Of a DNA stretch of 25,733 bases, positions 1 through 8,067 are shown piece after piece (the stretch's first letter is position 1; every line of letters starts with the position of its first letter). The stretch lies in NCBI GenBank assembly GCA_002774795.1, contig PCYI01000017.1, positions 1 through 25,733 on the forward strand, written 5' to 3'. The position numbers and the translations under genes are program-made. The DNA comes from Candidatus Vogelbacteria bacterium CG10_big_fil_rev_8_21_14_0_10_51_16 (GTDB lineage: Bacteria; Patescibacteriota; Minisyncoccia; Phycocordibacterales; JACRKE01). The notes below the pieces were generated by a model that did no database searches, was not told the origin of the DNA, and saw only the letters and a list, made by a program, of their open reading frames with translations.

Positions 1-22
1 TGCGAGTTTCGTAATTCACAAT
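1..22. repeat. 22-bp direct repeat, copy 1
   Basis: The first 22 bases recur exactly at 22859-22880, on the same strand. An 11-bp inverted core lies at 22815-22825. The flanks differ, so this looks like a dispersed repeat rather than a long duplication. It is cut off by the window edge, so its true extent is unknown. Confidence 0.8.
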
Positions 23-30
23 GGTTGAAC

Positions 31-77
31 CTGGATCCCTGCCTGCGGCAGGCAGGCCGTTCTGCAAGGGGATGACA
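31..77. repeat. Composite palindromic repeat
   Basis: The ends, CTGGATCCC and GGGATGACA, match the ends of the 30-bp repeat inside dus (23897-23926). The middle holds a second palindrome at 38-56 (CCTGCCT, loop GCGGC, AGGCAGG). A related CCTGCC/GGCAGG palindrome sits at 12698-12712. It looks like one small repeat nested in another. Confidence 0.6.
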
Positions 78-110
78 CACGAGAGACGCGAGAGGCGTGA
101 GCAGTTACGC

Positions 111-138
111 ACAAAAGCCGCCTTTTGGCGGCTTTTGT
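111..138 (-). terminator. Terminator hairpin downstream of groEL
   Basis: A perfect 12-bp stem (111-122 with 127-138) has a 4-nt loop. The arms carry AAAA/TTTT at their outer ends, so either strand would end in a T-rich stretch. It lies about 90 nt past the groEL stop and is the likely end of the groES-groEL transcript. Confidence 0.7.
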
Positions 139-225
139 GGTGTTGCGCTCTTAACGCCCTAATAACGACTAACTGTGTGCTTGGGTTTTCCCAACTTCCT
201 ACTTCCTAGAGCCTACTTGCTAATT

Positions 226-1878
226 CTAGTACATGCCCCCCATATCTCCCATATCCGGCGCGGTAGGTTTCTCCTCCTTCTTTGGCTCTTCGGCAATGGC
301 CACCTCCGTGGTCAGCAAAATAGCGGCGGCCGAGGCGGCGTGCTCAAGAGCGGTACGCGTCACTTTGACAGGGTCGATGATGCCGTCCGCCACCATGTCT
401 GAGGACATTGCGTCCTTGCGGGCATCATAACCTGCGTTCCCCTTTGCCGTCCGCACTCGCTCTACAATCACAGAACCGTCCTCCTTGCCGGCATTCATAG
501 CGATCAGACGCAATGGCGCAGCGAGTGAGGAAAGGAGAATCTGCACTCCTGCCGCAAACTCATCTTTAATGTCAGCCGAGGGTGAGCGCACGCCTTTTTC
601 GAGCACCTTGTTCATGGCTCGCACAAGGGCAACTCCCCCACCCGGCACAATACCCTCCTCGAGAGCGGCTTTGGTGGCCTTCACCGCATCTTCAATCTTT
701 AACTTCTTGTACTTCATGTCGGCCTCCGTGGCGGCGCCTACACGAATGACAGCCACCCCTCCTGAAAGCTTGCCGATGCGCTCTTGGAGCTTCTCTTTAT
801 CAAACGATGACTCCGTATTGGCAAACTGCGCTCGCAAAGAGGCCACGCGAGCCTCAATATCGCTCTTTTTTCCTTTTCCGCCAACAATGGTAGTGTCGTC
901 TTTGCTTGCAATCACACGCCTGGCTCGGCCAAGCATGGCCACCTCCGCGTTCTCGAGCTTGTGGCCGGTCTCCTCGCTTATCACCGTACCGCCCGTCATT
1001 ACGGCAATATCGGCGAGCATCTCTTTTTTGCGGTCACCATAGCCGGGGGCCTTAATGGCGAGAGTGTTAAACGCCCCGCGCAACTTGTTAACAATCAAAG
1101 TCGAAAGCGCCTCGCCGTCGACATCGTCAGCAATAATGACCAGGTCTTTCTTCCCTTGTTGGGCCACCTTTTCAAGTAGTGGCAAAATGTCCTTGATGGT
1201 GGAAATCTTCTTGTCGGTAATCAAAATAGGAGCATCTTCGTAGACAGCCTCCATTCGCTCTGGCGAGGTGATAAGGTATGGAGAAACATAGCCCTTGTCG
1301 AACTGCATACCTTCCACAATCTCCGACTCCACGCCGAAAGTTTGAGACTCTTCGACAGTCACCACACCGTCCTTGCCCACCTTCTCAATGGCGTCGGCTA
1401 TGATTTTACCAAACTCTTCGGACTCTGCTGAGACGGTGGCCACCTGAGCCACTTCGTGCTTTTCCTTAATGGGCTTTGCAATAGCGCGTAAAGCTTCCAC
1501 GACATCTCTTGTGGCGTGCTCGATGCCCATGCGCACCCCCATGGGATTCGCGCCGAGGGCCGTTTTTTTTAAGCCCTCCTCAACGATGGCTTGCGTAAGC
1601 ACAACCGCGGTAGTGGTGCCATCCCCCGCAGACTCATCAGCCTTACTGGCCACATCTTTCACTATTTGCGCCCCCATGTCTTCAATTTTGTTCGCGAGAC
1701 TAATCTCCTTTGCGATAGTGACACCGTCATTTGTGATGGTGGGCGCCCCATATCCTTTGTCAATAACTGCATTTCGCCCTCTTGGCCCTAATGTAATACG
1801 CACAGCATTGGCCGCTTTGTCCACACCACGCTTCAAGCCCTTACGGGCATCCTCTCCATAAATAATTTGTTTACTCAT
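226..1878 (-). CDS. groEL: Chaperonin GroEL (Hsp60)
   Basis: This is the 550-residue large subunit of the group I chaperonin, which folds proteins in the cytoplasm inside an ATP-driven double ring capped by GroES. Family signatures are present throughout: an N-terminus reading MSKQIIYGEDARKGL, the ATP-site stretch DGTTTAVVL, and a Gly/Met-rich C-terminal tail ending MGDMGGMY. Length is normal. The open frame continues upstream to 1986, but the extra 36 codons run through intergenic repeats and match nothing in GroEL, so the start is placed at 1878. No Shine-Dalgarno sequence precedes it. It follows groES after a 174-nt gap that holds hairpins, probably as one transcript. Identification is secure. 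Confidence 0.98.
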   Translation of the reverse strand: MSKQIIYGEDARKGLKRGVDKAANAVRITLGPRGRNAVIDKGYGAPTITNDGVTIAKEISLANKIEDMGAQIVKDVASKADESAGDGTTTAVVLTQAIVEEGLKKTALGANPMGVRMGIEHATRDVVEALRAIAKPIKEKHEVAQVATVSAESEEFGKIIADAIEKVGKDGVVTVEESQTFGVESEIVEGMQFDKGYVSPYLITSPERMEAVYEDAPILITDKKISTIKDILPLLEKVAQQGKKDLVIIADDVDGEALSTLIVNKLRGAFNTLAIKAPGYGDRKKEMLADIAVMTGGTVISEETGHKLENAEVAMLGRARRVIASKDDTTIVGGKGKKSDIEARVASLRAQFANTESSFDKEKLQERIGKLSGGVAVIRVGAATEADMKYKKLKIEDAVKATKAALEEGIVPGGGVALVRAMNKVLEKGVRSPSADIKDEFAAGVQILLSSLAAPLRLIAMNAGKEDGSVIVERVRTAKGNAGYDARKDAMSSDMVADGIIDPVKVTRTALEHAASAAAILLTTEVAIAEEPKKEEKPTAPDMGDMGGMY

Positions 1879-1946
1879 AGTTTTACTAGGCTCATGGCTA
1901 TAGGATATAGGCCATAGGTAACCAGAATTGGATTTCCTACTGCCTA

Positions 1947-1996
1947 CCCCGACGCTCGCTTCATGCGAGGTCGGGGCCCCGAACAAAGCGTCGGGG
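1947..1996. repeat. Nested hairpins in the groES-groEL spacer
   Basis: CCCCGAC (1947-1953) pairs with GTCGGGG (1970-1976) around an inner CTCGC/GCGAG stem. CCCCGACGCT (1947-1956) can alternatively pair with AGCGTCGGGG (1987-1996). CTGCCTA-type heptamers flank both sides. In the mRNA this could set the relative level or stability of groEL; equally it may be just an inserted repeat. Confidence 0.55.
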
Positions 1997-2052
1997 CTGC
2001 CTACTGCCTACTGCCTCTATTTTATGTAAGCTGGTAAATTTAAAACAGACAA

Positions 2053-2364
2053 CTATTCAAGTACCGCAAGGACATTTGCCTCACTCAGAATGGAGTACTC
2101 CTCACCATCTATCTTTACTTCGTCGGGGCCATACTTTGTAAAAAGCACCGTTTGCCCCACCTTTACATGCATCGGCAGAAGCTTGCCTTCATCTGAAAGC
2201 TTGCCCGGGCCGACAGCCACCACTTTTCCCTTTTCCGAACGCTCCTTTTCGGCCGTCTCGGGAATGTAGATGCCGGAGGCAGTTTTTGCTCCTCGTTCAT
2301 GCTCGGACAATGGTTGTACCACAACCCTGTCGCCCAAAGGGCGAATACCAATCTTTATACTCAT
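2053..2364 (-). CDS. groES: Co-chaperonin GroES (Hsp10)
   Basis: The 103-residue protein is the lid of the GroEL chamber. It opens with RPLGDRVVVQP, has the mobile-loop region KTASGIYIPE that contacts GroEL, and ends in the usual beta-strand segment around GEEYSILSEANVLAVLE. Length matches the family. It is upstream of groEL on the same strand, the standard operon order. A near-consensus promoter lies about 80-100 nt upstream. There is no SD sequence before the ATG. No CIRCE operator is present; another inverted repeat (2409-2436) occupies the equivalent position. Confidence 0.98.
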   Translation of the reverse strand: MSIKIGIRPLGDRVVVQPLSEHERGAKTASGIYIPETAEKERSEKGKVVAVGPGKLSDEGKLLPMHVKVGQTVLFTKYGPDEVKIDGEEYSILSEANVLAVLE

Positions 2365-2408
2365 AGCTGTAATGTGTTTAACGCTGATAATAATTCATTC
2401 ATTAAAAA

Positions 2409-2436
2409 ACGCTCATCAAAACAGTCTGATGAGCGT
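2409..2436 (-). promoter_or_regulatory. Inverted repeat at the groES transcription start
   Basis: Two perfect 10-bp arms (ACGCTCATCA and TGATGAGCGT) are separated by 8 nt. Read on the minus strand, the hairpin is followed at once by six T residues, so it has the shape of an intrinsic terminator. It begins where transcription from the 2441-2469 promoter should start. It could be a repressor operator, a 5'-end stabilising stem or an attenuator; the sequence does not decide. Confidence 0.6.
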
Positions 2437-2440
2437 GGCT

Positions 2441-2469
2441 ATTATAGCGCGCGCAAAACCTGCCGTCAA
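2441..2469 (-). promoter_or_regulatory. Sigma70-type promoter of groES-groEL
   Basis: On the minus strand TTGACG (2464-2469) is followed by exactly 17 nt and a perfect TATAAT (2441-2446). Predicted transcription start is near 2434-2436, giving a leader of about 70 nt before groES. Confidence 0.8.
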
Positions 2470-2616
2470 ACTTGCGCTCTTCTCCCCTCTTGTGCTATTG
2501 TTTAAGTAACAGTATTTTTTGTGATTGGGCTCGCTGTATGTAGGGCCTGATTATGATTAATGCGTGCCTCTCTTTTTGAGTTTCCTTTAGATTCGGCATA
2601 GACCCGTTATCCTTGC

Positions 2617-2844
2617 ATGGACATACTTCGTACGACAGTGCCTTATATTCAGATTGGCCTCGCTGTAATCTTGGTGGTGCTTGTTTTATTACAGCAAAAT
2701 GAGTCTAGTCTCGGTTCGGCCTTTGGGGGCAGTGGAGAATCAAGTTTTCGCACAAAGCGTGGTGCGGAAAAAACCTTGTTTCTTGCCACCATCGTGGTCA
2801 GTATTCTTTTTGTGGCAATAGCTGTTATTTCTCTTGTACTTTAA
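2617..2844 (+). CDS. secG: Preprotein translocase subunit SecG
   Basis: This small membrane protein of 75 residues stabilises the SecYEG channel and helps SecA-driven export. It has the SecG layout. A first membrane segment (about residues 10-25) ends in LLQQNESS. A cytoplasmic loop follows, with the Gly/Phe-rich stretch GSAFGGSGESSFRTKRGAEK. A second membrane segment runs to the C-terminus. Length is typical. It stands alone, between the divergent groES and the peptide-binding protein gene. No SD precedes the ATG and no convincing promoter was found in the 2470-2616 gap. Confidence 0.93.
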   Translation: MDILRTTVPYIQIGLAVILVVLVLLQQNESSLGSAFGGSGESSFRTKRGAEKTLFLATIVVSILFVAIAVISLVL

Positions 2845-3303
2845 TAGTAACTACGCAAAATGGCGTCTTTGCCACCGCCTTTGGCGGGGCCCCGCTATGG
2901 GCGGTGGCGAGGTAAGCCGGAGCAATCCAGAATTTGCGAGACCTAAGAATAAGTCCAGATTGCTTCACGCAGAGCGCTCGCAAAGACGAAAACAGTGTTT
3001 TGCGTAAGTCCTATTTAAATAAGGCCGTGGTCAGTCCGAGATACTGCACTTATTACTAAGTTGTCGCGTAAATGATAGAAAGCCGTAATGCCTTTGGCAT
3101 TACTATCGTGTTAATTATCTGCTACCCGCACTCATTATTTTCTGCTTGTTTTAAATTTTCGCACTTAGACACTCTTTTGACTTTTACTTTTTAGGACGTA
3201 GGCCGGGAGTCTCTCTTGCGTCTTACTCAAAACCATCTCTTGTTCTCTTGTTTTTTCTAAACCATTTCTTGAGATTAGGTGCGTAGTTTGGTTATCAACC
3301 TTT
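2845..3303. other. 459-bp gene-free stretch with an inverted-repeat element
   Basis: The first third (2852-3006) is a repeat element described separately. The rest holds a short perfect hairpin at 3085-3103 (GTAATGCC/GGCATTAC) and AT-rich DNA. A weak promoter candidate lies at 3269-3298 (TTGAGA, 18 nt, TATCAA), ending 5 nt before the ATG at 3304. No ORF of substance was seen. Confidence 0.5.
2852..3006. repeat. About 155-bp MITE-like inverted-repeat element
   Basis: The outer arms TACGCAAAA (2852-2860) and TTTTGCGTA (2998-3006) are perfect complements. Inside are CGTCTTTGC (2864-2872) with GCAAAGACG (2980-2988), and GCAATC with GATTGC. The left inner part is nearly identical to the start of the palindrome at 25664-25731. 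The right part resembles the 24404-24491 repeat. No transposase is encoded, so it would have to be moved by a protein supplied elsewhere. Confidence 0.65.
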
Positions 3304-5199
3304 ATGTTCCCGCATTATAATTACGTGAATCCAAATATCGAAGCATCGAAAACCCGCAAGGCTAGAGAGTCTTGGTGGACAATGTTTATCCTCTCTGTTA
3401 GTGCGGTGCGTCGCTCTTTTTCGCGCAGGTTGGCGGGACTGTATTTTACTCTTGTCATTGTGGCGGCAGTTAGCCTAATCAGCGCTCTCCATTCTTGGAA
3501 CCAGGGTCTCATGGTTACTGTTACCGCGGCCGGAGGCGAGCTCACAGAGGGCGTGCTTGGCTCTCCTCGATTTATAAACCCGGTGCTCGCCCTCTCGGAC
3601 ACGGACCGCGACATTACAACTCTCTTATACTCCGGTCTTCTGCGCGTAGATGAAGAGGGGGTTCTTGTGCCCGACCTTGCGGCCACCTCAACCGTAAGCG
3701 CTGACGGCCTCACCTACAGTTTTACCATTCGCCCTGAAGCCACCTTTCACGATGGCCGGCCCGTCACAAGCGCGGATATTGTCCACACAATAAGTCGCAT
3801 TAAAGACCCTGTTGTAAAAAGCCCGAAACGACCAGGATTTGAAGGAGTTTTGGTGTCCGCCCCCGATGCTCAAACTGTAATATTTACTCTCGAGCAACCC
3901 TATGCTAGCTTTGAAGAAAATCTCACAGTGGGCATTCTTCCCGCACATCTATGGCAAGGTATTTCTTCAGAACTGTTCGCGTTCAGCACGCTTAATCTTG
4001 AGCCTATCGGATCCGGCCCATTTCTTTTAAATAGAGTTAAGCGTGGCTCGGACGGTCAGCCAAACTATTACGAGTTGAACCCTTTTACAAACTTCGCGCT
4101 AGGTTCCCCGATGATTGGCAAGATGATAGTCCGCTTCTATGCCAATGAGGAGTCACTGGTTCAGGCATTTTTGAAAGGTGAAATTGAAAGCATGGGCGGT
4201 GTCTCCCCTACGCTCGCGCAGGGTTTAAGCGAAGCCGGTCTCGTCTTGCAAAATGCGGATGGTGGCAGTTCCGATAATAATAATATCGCCCGCCTGATGG
4301 GTACCCCACTGCCTCGTACTTTTGCAATCTTTTTAAACCAGAATCATCAGAAACTTTTTAGCGAGCAGGCACTACGGCTAGCTCTCGACCTTGCTGTAGA
4401 CAAAGAAAGCATCATTGAAAAAATCTTTCACGGCCACGCGACAGCACTTTCCGGGCCGGTACCTCCAAAGACAACCTCGCAACAAGACGGTTCAACCATA
4501 AGTGCCGCTCAGGATTCAGACACACCTGACGATGGTTCTGCTAGCAAAGAAGAAGACACCTCTCGTCCGACTCAAAACCGCGTACTTCAAGCACAGGCGA
4601 TTCTTCAGAAGGCCGGCTGGGAGTTAAACGAAGAGACTGGCGTCTTTGAGCGGGAGCGTAATAAGGAAAAAGTGGAGTTGCGTTTTAGCCTCACAACAGT
4701 CAACACTCCGGAACTGGTAGCTATCGTGGAAATGGTGGCCGAGGACTGGCGACGAGTGGGCATTGGTGTGAATGTGGTCACTTTTGACCTGGCGGATCTT
4801 CAGCAAAACATTCTGCGCAGTCGTAAATACGATGCTCTTTTGTTTGGGGCCATTATTGGCCGTGGCCCGGATCTTTTTTCCTTTTGGCACTCTTCCCAAA
4901 GAAACGACCCCGGCCTCAATATCGCACTCTACACAAATGTGCAAAGCGACAAACTTTTAGAGCGTCTTCGCACGGAAAGAGATCCGGAAATCCGCCACAA
5001 GGCCTTGAGTGAGTTTTCGACCATCGTGAGTGAAGAACGTCCGGCTATATTTCTGTACTCTCCTGTTTACTTGTATGTTGTTCCTGAAAAACTAAAAGGT
5101 GTCTCCCTAATCAACATGTCCACAACGTCAGATCGCTTTCAGCATGTTCACGAATGGTACATCGAGACAGAGGAGGTGTGGCCCTTTTTCGCCAGATAG
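3304..5199 (+). CDS. Membrane-anchored peptide ABC-type substrate-binding protein (SBP family 5)
   Basis: The 631-residue protein resembles the DppA/OppA solute-binding family, which captures peptides outside the membrane. After a basic N-terminus there is one hydrophobic segment (about residues 45-65, LYFTLVIVAAVSLISAL) with no lipobox, so it is probably an uncleaved anchor. Family signatures follow: GSPRFINPVLALSDTDRDIT, LLYSGLLRVDEEG, SADGLTYSFTIRPEATFHDG and PIGSGPFLL. Residues of about 388-427 form an acidic, Ser/Thr/Asp-rich low-complexity insert. An alternative start at 3382 (MFILSV) follows a GGTGGA stretch and places the anchor closer to the end. No permease or ATPase gene lies nearby, so any transporter partner is elsewhere or absent. 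Confidence 0.9.
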   Translation: MFPHYNYVNPNIEASKTRKARESWWTMFILSVSAVRRSFSRRLAGLYFTLVIVAAVSLISALHSWNQGLMVTVTAAGGELTEGVLGSPRFINPVLALSDTDRDITTLLYSGLLRVDEEGVLVPDLAATSTVSADGLTYSFTIRPEATFHDGRPVTSADIVHTISRIKDPVVKSPKRPGFEGVLVSAPDAQTVIFTLEQPYASFEENLTVGILPAHLWQGISSELFAFSTLNLEPIGSGPFLLNRVKRGSDGQPNYYELNPFTNFALGSPMIGKMIVRFYANEESLVQAFLKGEIESMGGVSPTLAQGLSEAGLVLQNADGGSSDNNNIARLMGTPLPRTFAIFLNQNHQKLFSEQALRLALDLAVDKESIIEKIFHGHATALSGPVPPKTTSQQDGSTISAAQDSDTPDDGSASKEEDTSRPTQNRVLQAQAILQKAGWELNEETGVFERERNKEKVELRFSLTTVNTPELVAIVEMVAEDWRRVGIGVNVVTFDLADLQQNILRSRKYDALLFGAIIGRGPDLFSFWHSSQRNDPGLNIALYTNVQSDKLLERLRTERDPEIRHKALSEFSTIVSEERPAIFLYSPVYLYVVPEKLKGVSLINMSTTSDRFQHVHEWYIETEEVWPFFAR

Positions 5200-5247
5200 A
5201 GCGAGGTTTGGCTTTTATCATGTATATAAAAATATCAAAAAACTTAA

Positions 5248-7305
5248 ATGACAAACAGTAACATCAAACCACCACGTCCACCGGCCAGTCAAAGAACTTT
5301 TAGCGCCGCTCCGAATGATATTGATAAGGGTCGTGGGCTTTTTTCGAGAGGCGAAAGAAGAAGCGGTGGTCGTCCTCAAAGAACTGGCCCGTCTGGTTCT
5401 GGTCAGAGACAGTTCGGAAGAGGTGAATCAGGTGGCTCTAGAGATTCCAAAACGGTCAGTCGGGGCCACGGACGCCCACACCAATCCTCTCCCTCGAGGC
5501 ACTCAATTAGCGCCGGTACAAGCGACAGAGGAAGACACTCCTCCGGCGCTTCGCGTCGTCCTCACAAACACATTGTGGAGCAGATTAAGGATGATGGTGG
5601 AAGAGGTTCTAACCTACCCAAAGGCCCCCTCGAGACAGATAATATCCGCATCATCCCCTTGGGTGGCGTGGAAGAGGTAGGCAAGAACATGACTGTCTTT
5701 GAGTACAAAAACGACATTATCATAATTGATGCCGGTTTTCAGTTTCCGGGCGAAGAGGTCCCCGGAGTAGACTATATTATTCCAGACATCACCTATCTGG
5801 TGGAAAGGAAAGATCGCATTCGTGGTATTTTTGTCACTCACGGACATCTCGACCACATCGGTGGCATCCCTTTTGTTATGGACAGGATTGGAAATCCCCC
5901 AATCTATACACGTCTCATGACCTCTGTTTTGATCAAGAAGCGCCAGTCGGAGTTTCCCCATTTGCCACCACTCAATATTAATGTCATCGAAACCGATGCT
6001 CACATTAAGGCGGGAGACGTAACGGTGCGCTTCTTTAACGTCACTCACACGGTGCCAGACTCCATGGGTGTTATCATAGAAACTCCTTATGGCAACTGCA
6101 TCTTTGCGGGAGATTTAAAGGTGGACCACATAGATCAGAAAGTTTTGCCCGACGAACTTGCTGTCTACGAAAAGCTATCCAAAGAAAACAACCTGTTCTT
6201 GATGTCCGACTCAACGAACACTTGGCGGGCAGGTTGGTCGCATTCCGAGCACACTATTCAAGAAAATTTACGCAAGATTCTCGCGGAAATGAAAGGTCGG
6301 CTCATCATCGGCACCTTCGCCTCTCTTCTTGTCCGCGTCATCTTCATCATTGAAGCGGCTGAGAAACTTGGCAAAAAGGTTATCATTGACGGTCGGAGCA
6401 TGATTACGTCTGTGGATATTGCAAAGGGGCTCAATCTTCTCAAGATTCAGCCTGGCACTCTCATCACGGCCGAGGAGATGGCAAATCATCCGCCCGAAAA
6501 GATTATTATCATTGCCACCGGTGCTCAAGGAGACGAGTTTTCGGCTCTGATGCGCATGGCCATGAAAACACACCGCAAGATTAAACTCCAAGAAGGCGAC
6601 ACGGTTCTTCTTTCCTCTTCGATTATCCCTGGAAATGAGCGTCGCATTCAGACCCTCAAAGACAACATCTCCCGCCAGGGGGCGCGCATTATGGACTACC
6701 GCTTGGCCGAGATTCACTCCTCCGGTCACGCGAACGCCGACGAAGCGGCTTGGATTTACAAAATGGTGCATCCCACTTTCTTTATGCCCTGCCATGCCGG
6801 CCACTTCATGTTGCGCATGAATGTCGAGCTGGCCCAGTCTGTCGGCATCCCAAAAGAAAACACGCTAATTCCGGACAACGGCACCATTTTGGAACTCCAA
6901 GACAAGGGAACAAAACTTACTGTTTTGAAGGAGCGAGCACCGTCCCAGATTGTCATGGTGGATGGTCTCGGGACCGGAGATGTAAATGAAGTGGTTATTC
7001 GCGACAGGAAAACGCTGGCCGAAGATGGTGTCTTCATGATCGTGGCCGTCATCGATGCTCGCTCCGGTAAAGTAGTGCGCTCGCCCGACATAGTCTCACG
7101 CGGACTAGTCTATCTCAAGGAATCACAAGAGCTGGTACGACAAGCCCGCCTACTTTCGAGAAAGGCGGTAGAACAAGCGGTTGCCGGGATGCGCCCCATA
7201 AACATTGACTACGCTAAAAACGCCGTCCGCGAAGTAATAGGAAAGTTCATCTTCCAACAGACACACAAGCGGCCGGTCATTTTGCCGGTGATCATTGAAG
7301 TATAG
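5248..7305 (+). CDS. rnj: Ribonuclease J (beta-CASP metallo-beta-lactamase RNase)
   Basis: RNase J degrades and processes RNA by 5'-3' exonuclease and endonuclease action. The 685-residue protein has the metal-binding motif THGHLDH (His198, His200, Asp202, His203), His267 in NVTHTVPDS, Asp289 in AGDL, the beta-CASP stretch SDSTN, and SSGH (491-494). The C-terminal half matches the RNase J C-terminal domain. Where Bacillus-type enzymes have PVHGE this one has PCHAGH (514-519), and TFASN is TFASL. The conserved core starts near residue 130. The first 125 residues are a basic, Arg/Gly/Ser-rich low-complexity tail. Downstream the gene converges on the MgtC-like gene across a long inverted repeat. 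No SD precedes the start. Confidence 0.95.
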   Translation: MTNSNIKPPRPPASQRTFSAAPNDIDKGRGLFSRGERRSGGRPQRTGPSGSGQRQFGRGESGGSRDSKTVSRGHGRPHQSSPSRHSISAGTSDRGRHSSGASRRPHKHIVEQIKDDGGRGSNLPKGPLETDNIRIIPLGGVEEVGKNMTVFEYKNDIIIIDAGFQFPGEEVPGVDYIIPDITYLVERKDRIRGIFVTHGHLDHIGGIPFVMDRIGNPPIYTRLMTSVLIKKRQSEFPHLPPLNINVIETDAHIKAGDVTVRFFNVTHTVPDSMGVIIETPYGNCIFAGDLKVDHIDQKVLPDELAVYEKLSKENNLFLMSDSTNTWRAGWSHSEHTIQENLRKILAEMKGRLIIGTFASLLVRVIFIIEAAEKLGKKVIIDGRSMITSVDIAKGLNLLKIQPGTLITAEEMANHPPEKIIIIATGAQGDEFSALMRMAMKTHRKIKLQEGDTVLLSSSIIPGNERRIQTLKDNISRQGARIMDYRLAEIHSSGHANADEAAWIYKMVHPTFFMPCHAGHFMLRMNVELAQSVGIPKENTLIPDNGTILELQDKGTKLTVLKERAPSQIVMVDGLGTGDVNEVVIRDRKTLAEDGVFMIVAVIDARSGKVVRSPDIVSRGLVYLKESQELVRQARLLSRKAVEQAVAGMRPINIDYAKNAVREVIGKFIFQQTHKRPVILPVIIEV

Positions 7306-7313
7306 GAGAGGTT

Positions 7314-7423
7314 AAAAAGCACAAAACACAAAGGTCACAAAACTCCAAACAAACAAATCAGGATGTTGGCGTAAATGGAGTGGGTTCTCTTTGGAGTTTT
7401 GTGCTTTTGTGTTTTGTGCTTTT
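7314..7423. repeat. Long inverted repeat between convergent genes
   Basis: An arm of about 35 nt (7315-7349, rich in CACAAAAC) is complementary to 7390-7423 with only a small slip in the middle. The 40-nt loop includes no gene. It sits between the 3' ends of rnj (plus) and the MgtC-like gene (minus), so it may serve as a two-way terminator. A related repeat is at 20849-20958. Confidence 0.75.
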
Positions 7424-7424
7424 C

Positions 7425-7889
7425 CTAATTACTGTGTTCATCCACGATCTCCACCACTTTTTCCTCTAGAAACCACATCACCGAAAAAACAAAAAGGGTA
7501 AGAATGGTGATGATGAGTGCGATGCCGTAAAGGCCCAGTCCTGATGCCATGCCTATGGTGGTGGCGACCCACAAGCCTACCGCTGTCGTGAGGCCATTTA
7601 TATGATGATCACGGAAAATAATCATACCGGCGCCCACAAAGCCGACTCCTTGAACAATGCCGGCAATTATCCGCGTGGGGTCTCCTTGGCCTGAGCCGGT
7701 GTAATGCTGAAGTAGAAGCTCTCCAAATATCACCAAAACGGAAGAGGCCATACTAATGAGCGCATAGGTGCGCATACCGGCTGTCTTGTGCGCAAGCGAT
7801 CTTTGCACACCCACAAAAGCGCCAAGCATAAGGGCGACCAACAAACGCAGGAATACATCAAGAGTGCCGGATACAATTTGAATTTCCAT
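7425..7889 (-). CDS. MgtC/SapB-family membrane protein
   Basis: The 154-residue protein has four or five hydrophobic segments and the features of the MgtC N-terminal domain: an early LLVALMLGAFVGVQRSLAHKTAGMRTYALI stretch (the GxxRxxxxKxAGxRTxxL pattern), then a Gly-rich segment containing GVGFVGAGMI and GLTTAVGLWVATTIGM. MgtC proteins modulate membrane energetics or Mg2+ stress responses, but small bacterial homologues of this kind are mostly uncharacterised. The start is placed at 7889 (MEIQIV). The frame extends to 8069 but that part overlaps the MFS gene and runs through GATAGCAG repeats. Product family is fairly sure, role is not. Confidence 0.85.
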   Translation of the reverse strand: MEIQIVSGTLDVFLRLLVALMLGAFVGVQRSLAHKTAGMRTYALISMASSVLVIFGELLLQHYTGSGQGDPTRIIAGIVQGVGFVGAGMIIFRDHHINGLTTAVGLWVATTIGMASGLGLYGIALIITILTLFVFSVMWFLEEKVVEIVDEHSN

Positions 7890-7899
7890 ATATATTGTA

Positions 7900-7938
7900 G
7901 ATAGCAGGTGACGGATAGCAGATAGTAATTGATAGCAG
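7900..7938. repeat. Three GATAGCAG copies between divergent genes
   Basis: GATAGCAG occurs at 7900-7907, 7914-7921 and 7931-7938 in the gap between the divergent MgtC-like and MFS genes. It could be protein-binding repeats or a slippage product. Confidence 0.45.
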
Positions 7939-8067
7939 TATAGCAACTTTGGGTTTGTGCACAAGGAAAAGATCTTACTTACGGATATACTGGGGTACAT
8001 GAAAACTGTTCGCGCACCACGTCGACTTTCCACCACATCGGTTTGTCGTCCACCAGGAGCACCCGGC

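Noticed and set aside
1879..1986. Upstream extension of groEL by 36 codons
   Set aside because: It consists of spacer repeats and hairpins and has no similarity to GroEL N-termini.
2426..2434. CTGATGAG near groES on the plus strand, a hammerhead-type string
   Set aside because: There is no following GAAA or stem II, and the bases are explained by the inverted repeat.
2365..2616. CIRCE operator for HrcA
   Set aside because: The TTAGCACTC-N9-GAGTGCTAA pattern is not present; the inverted repeat here has a different sequence.
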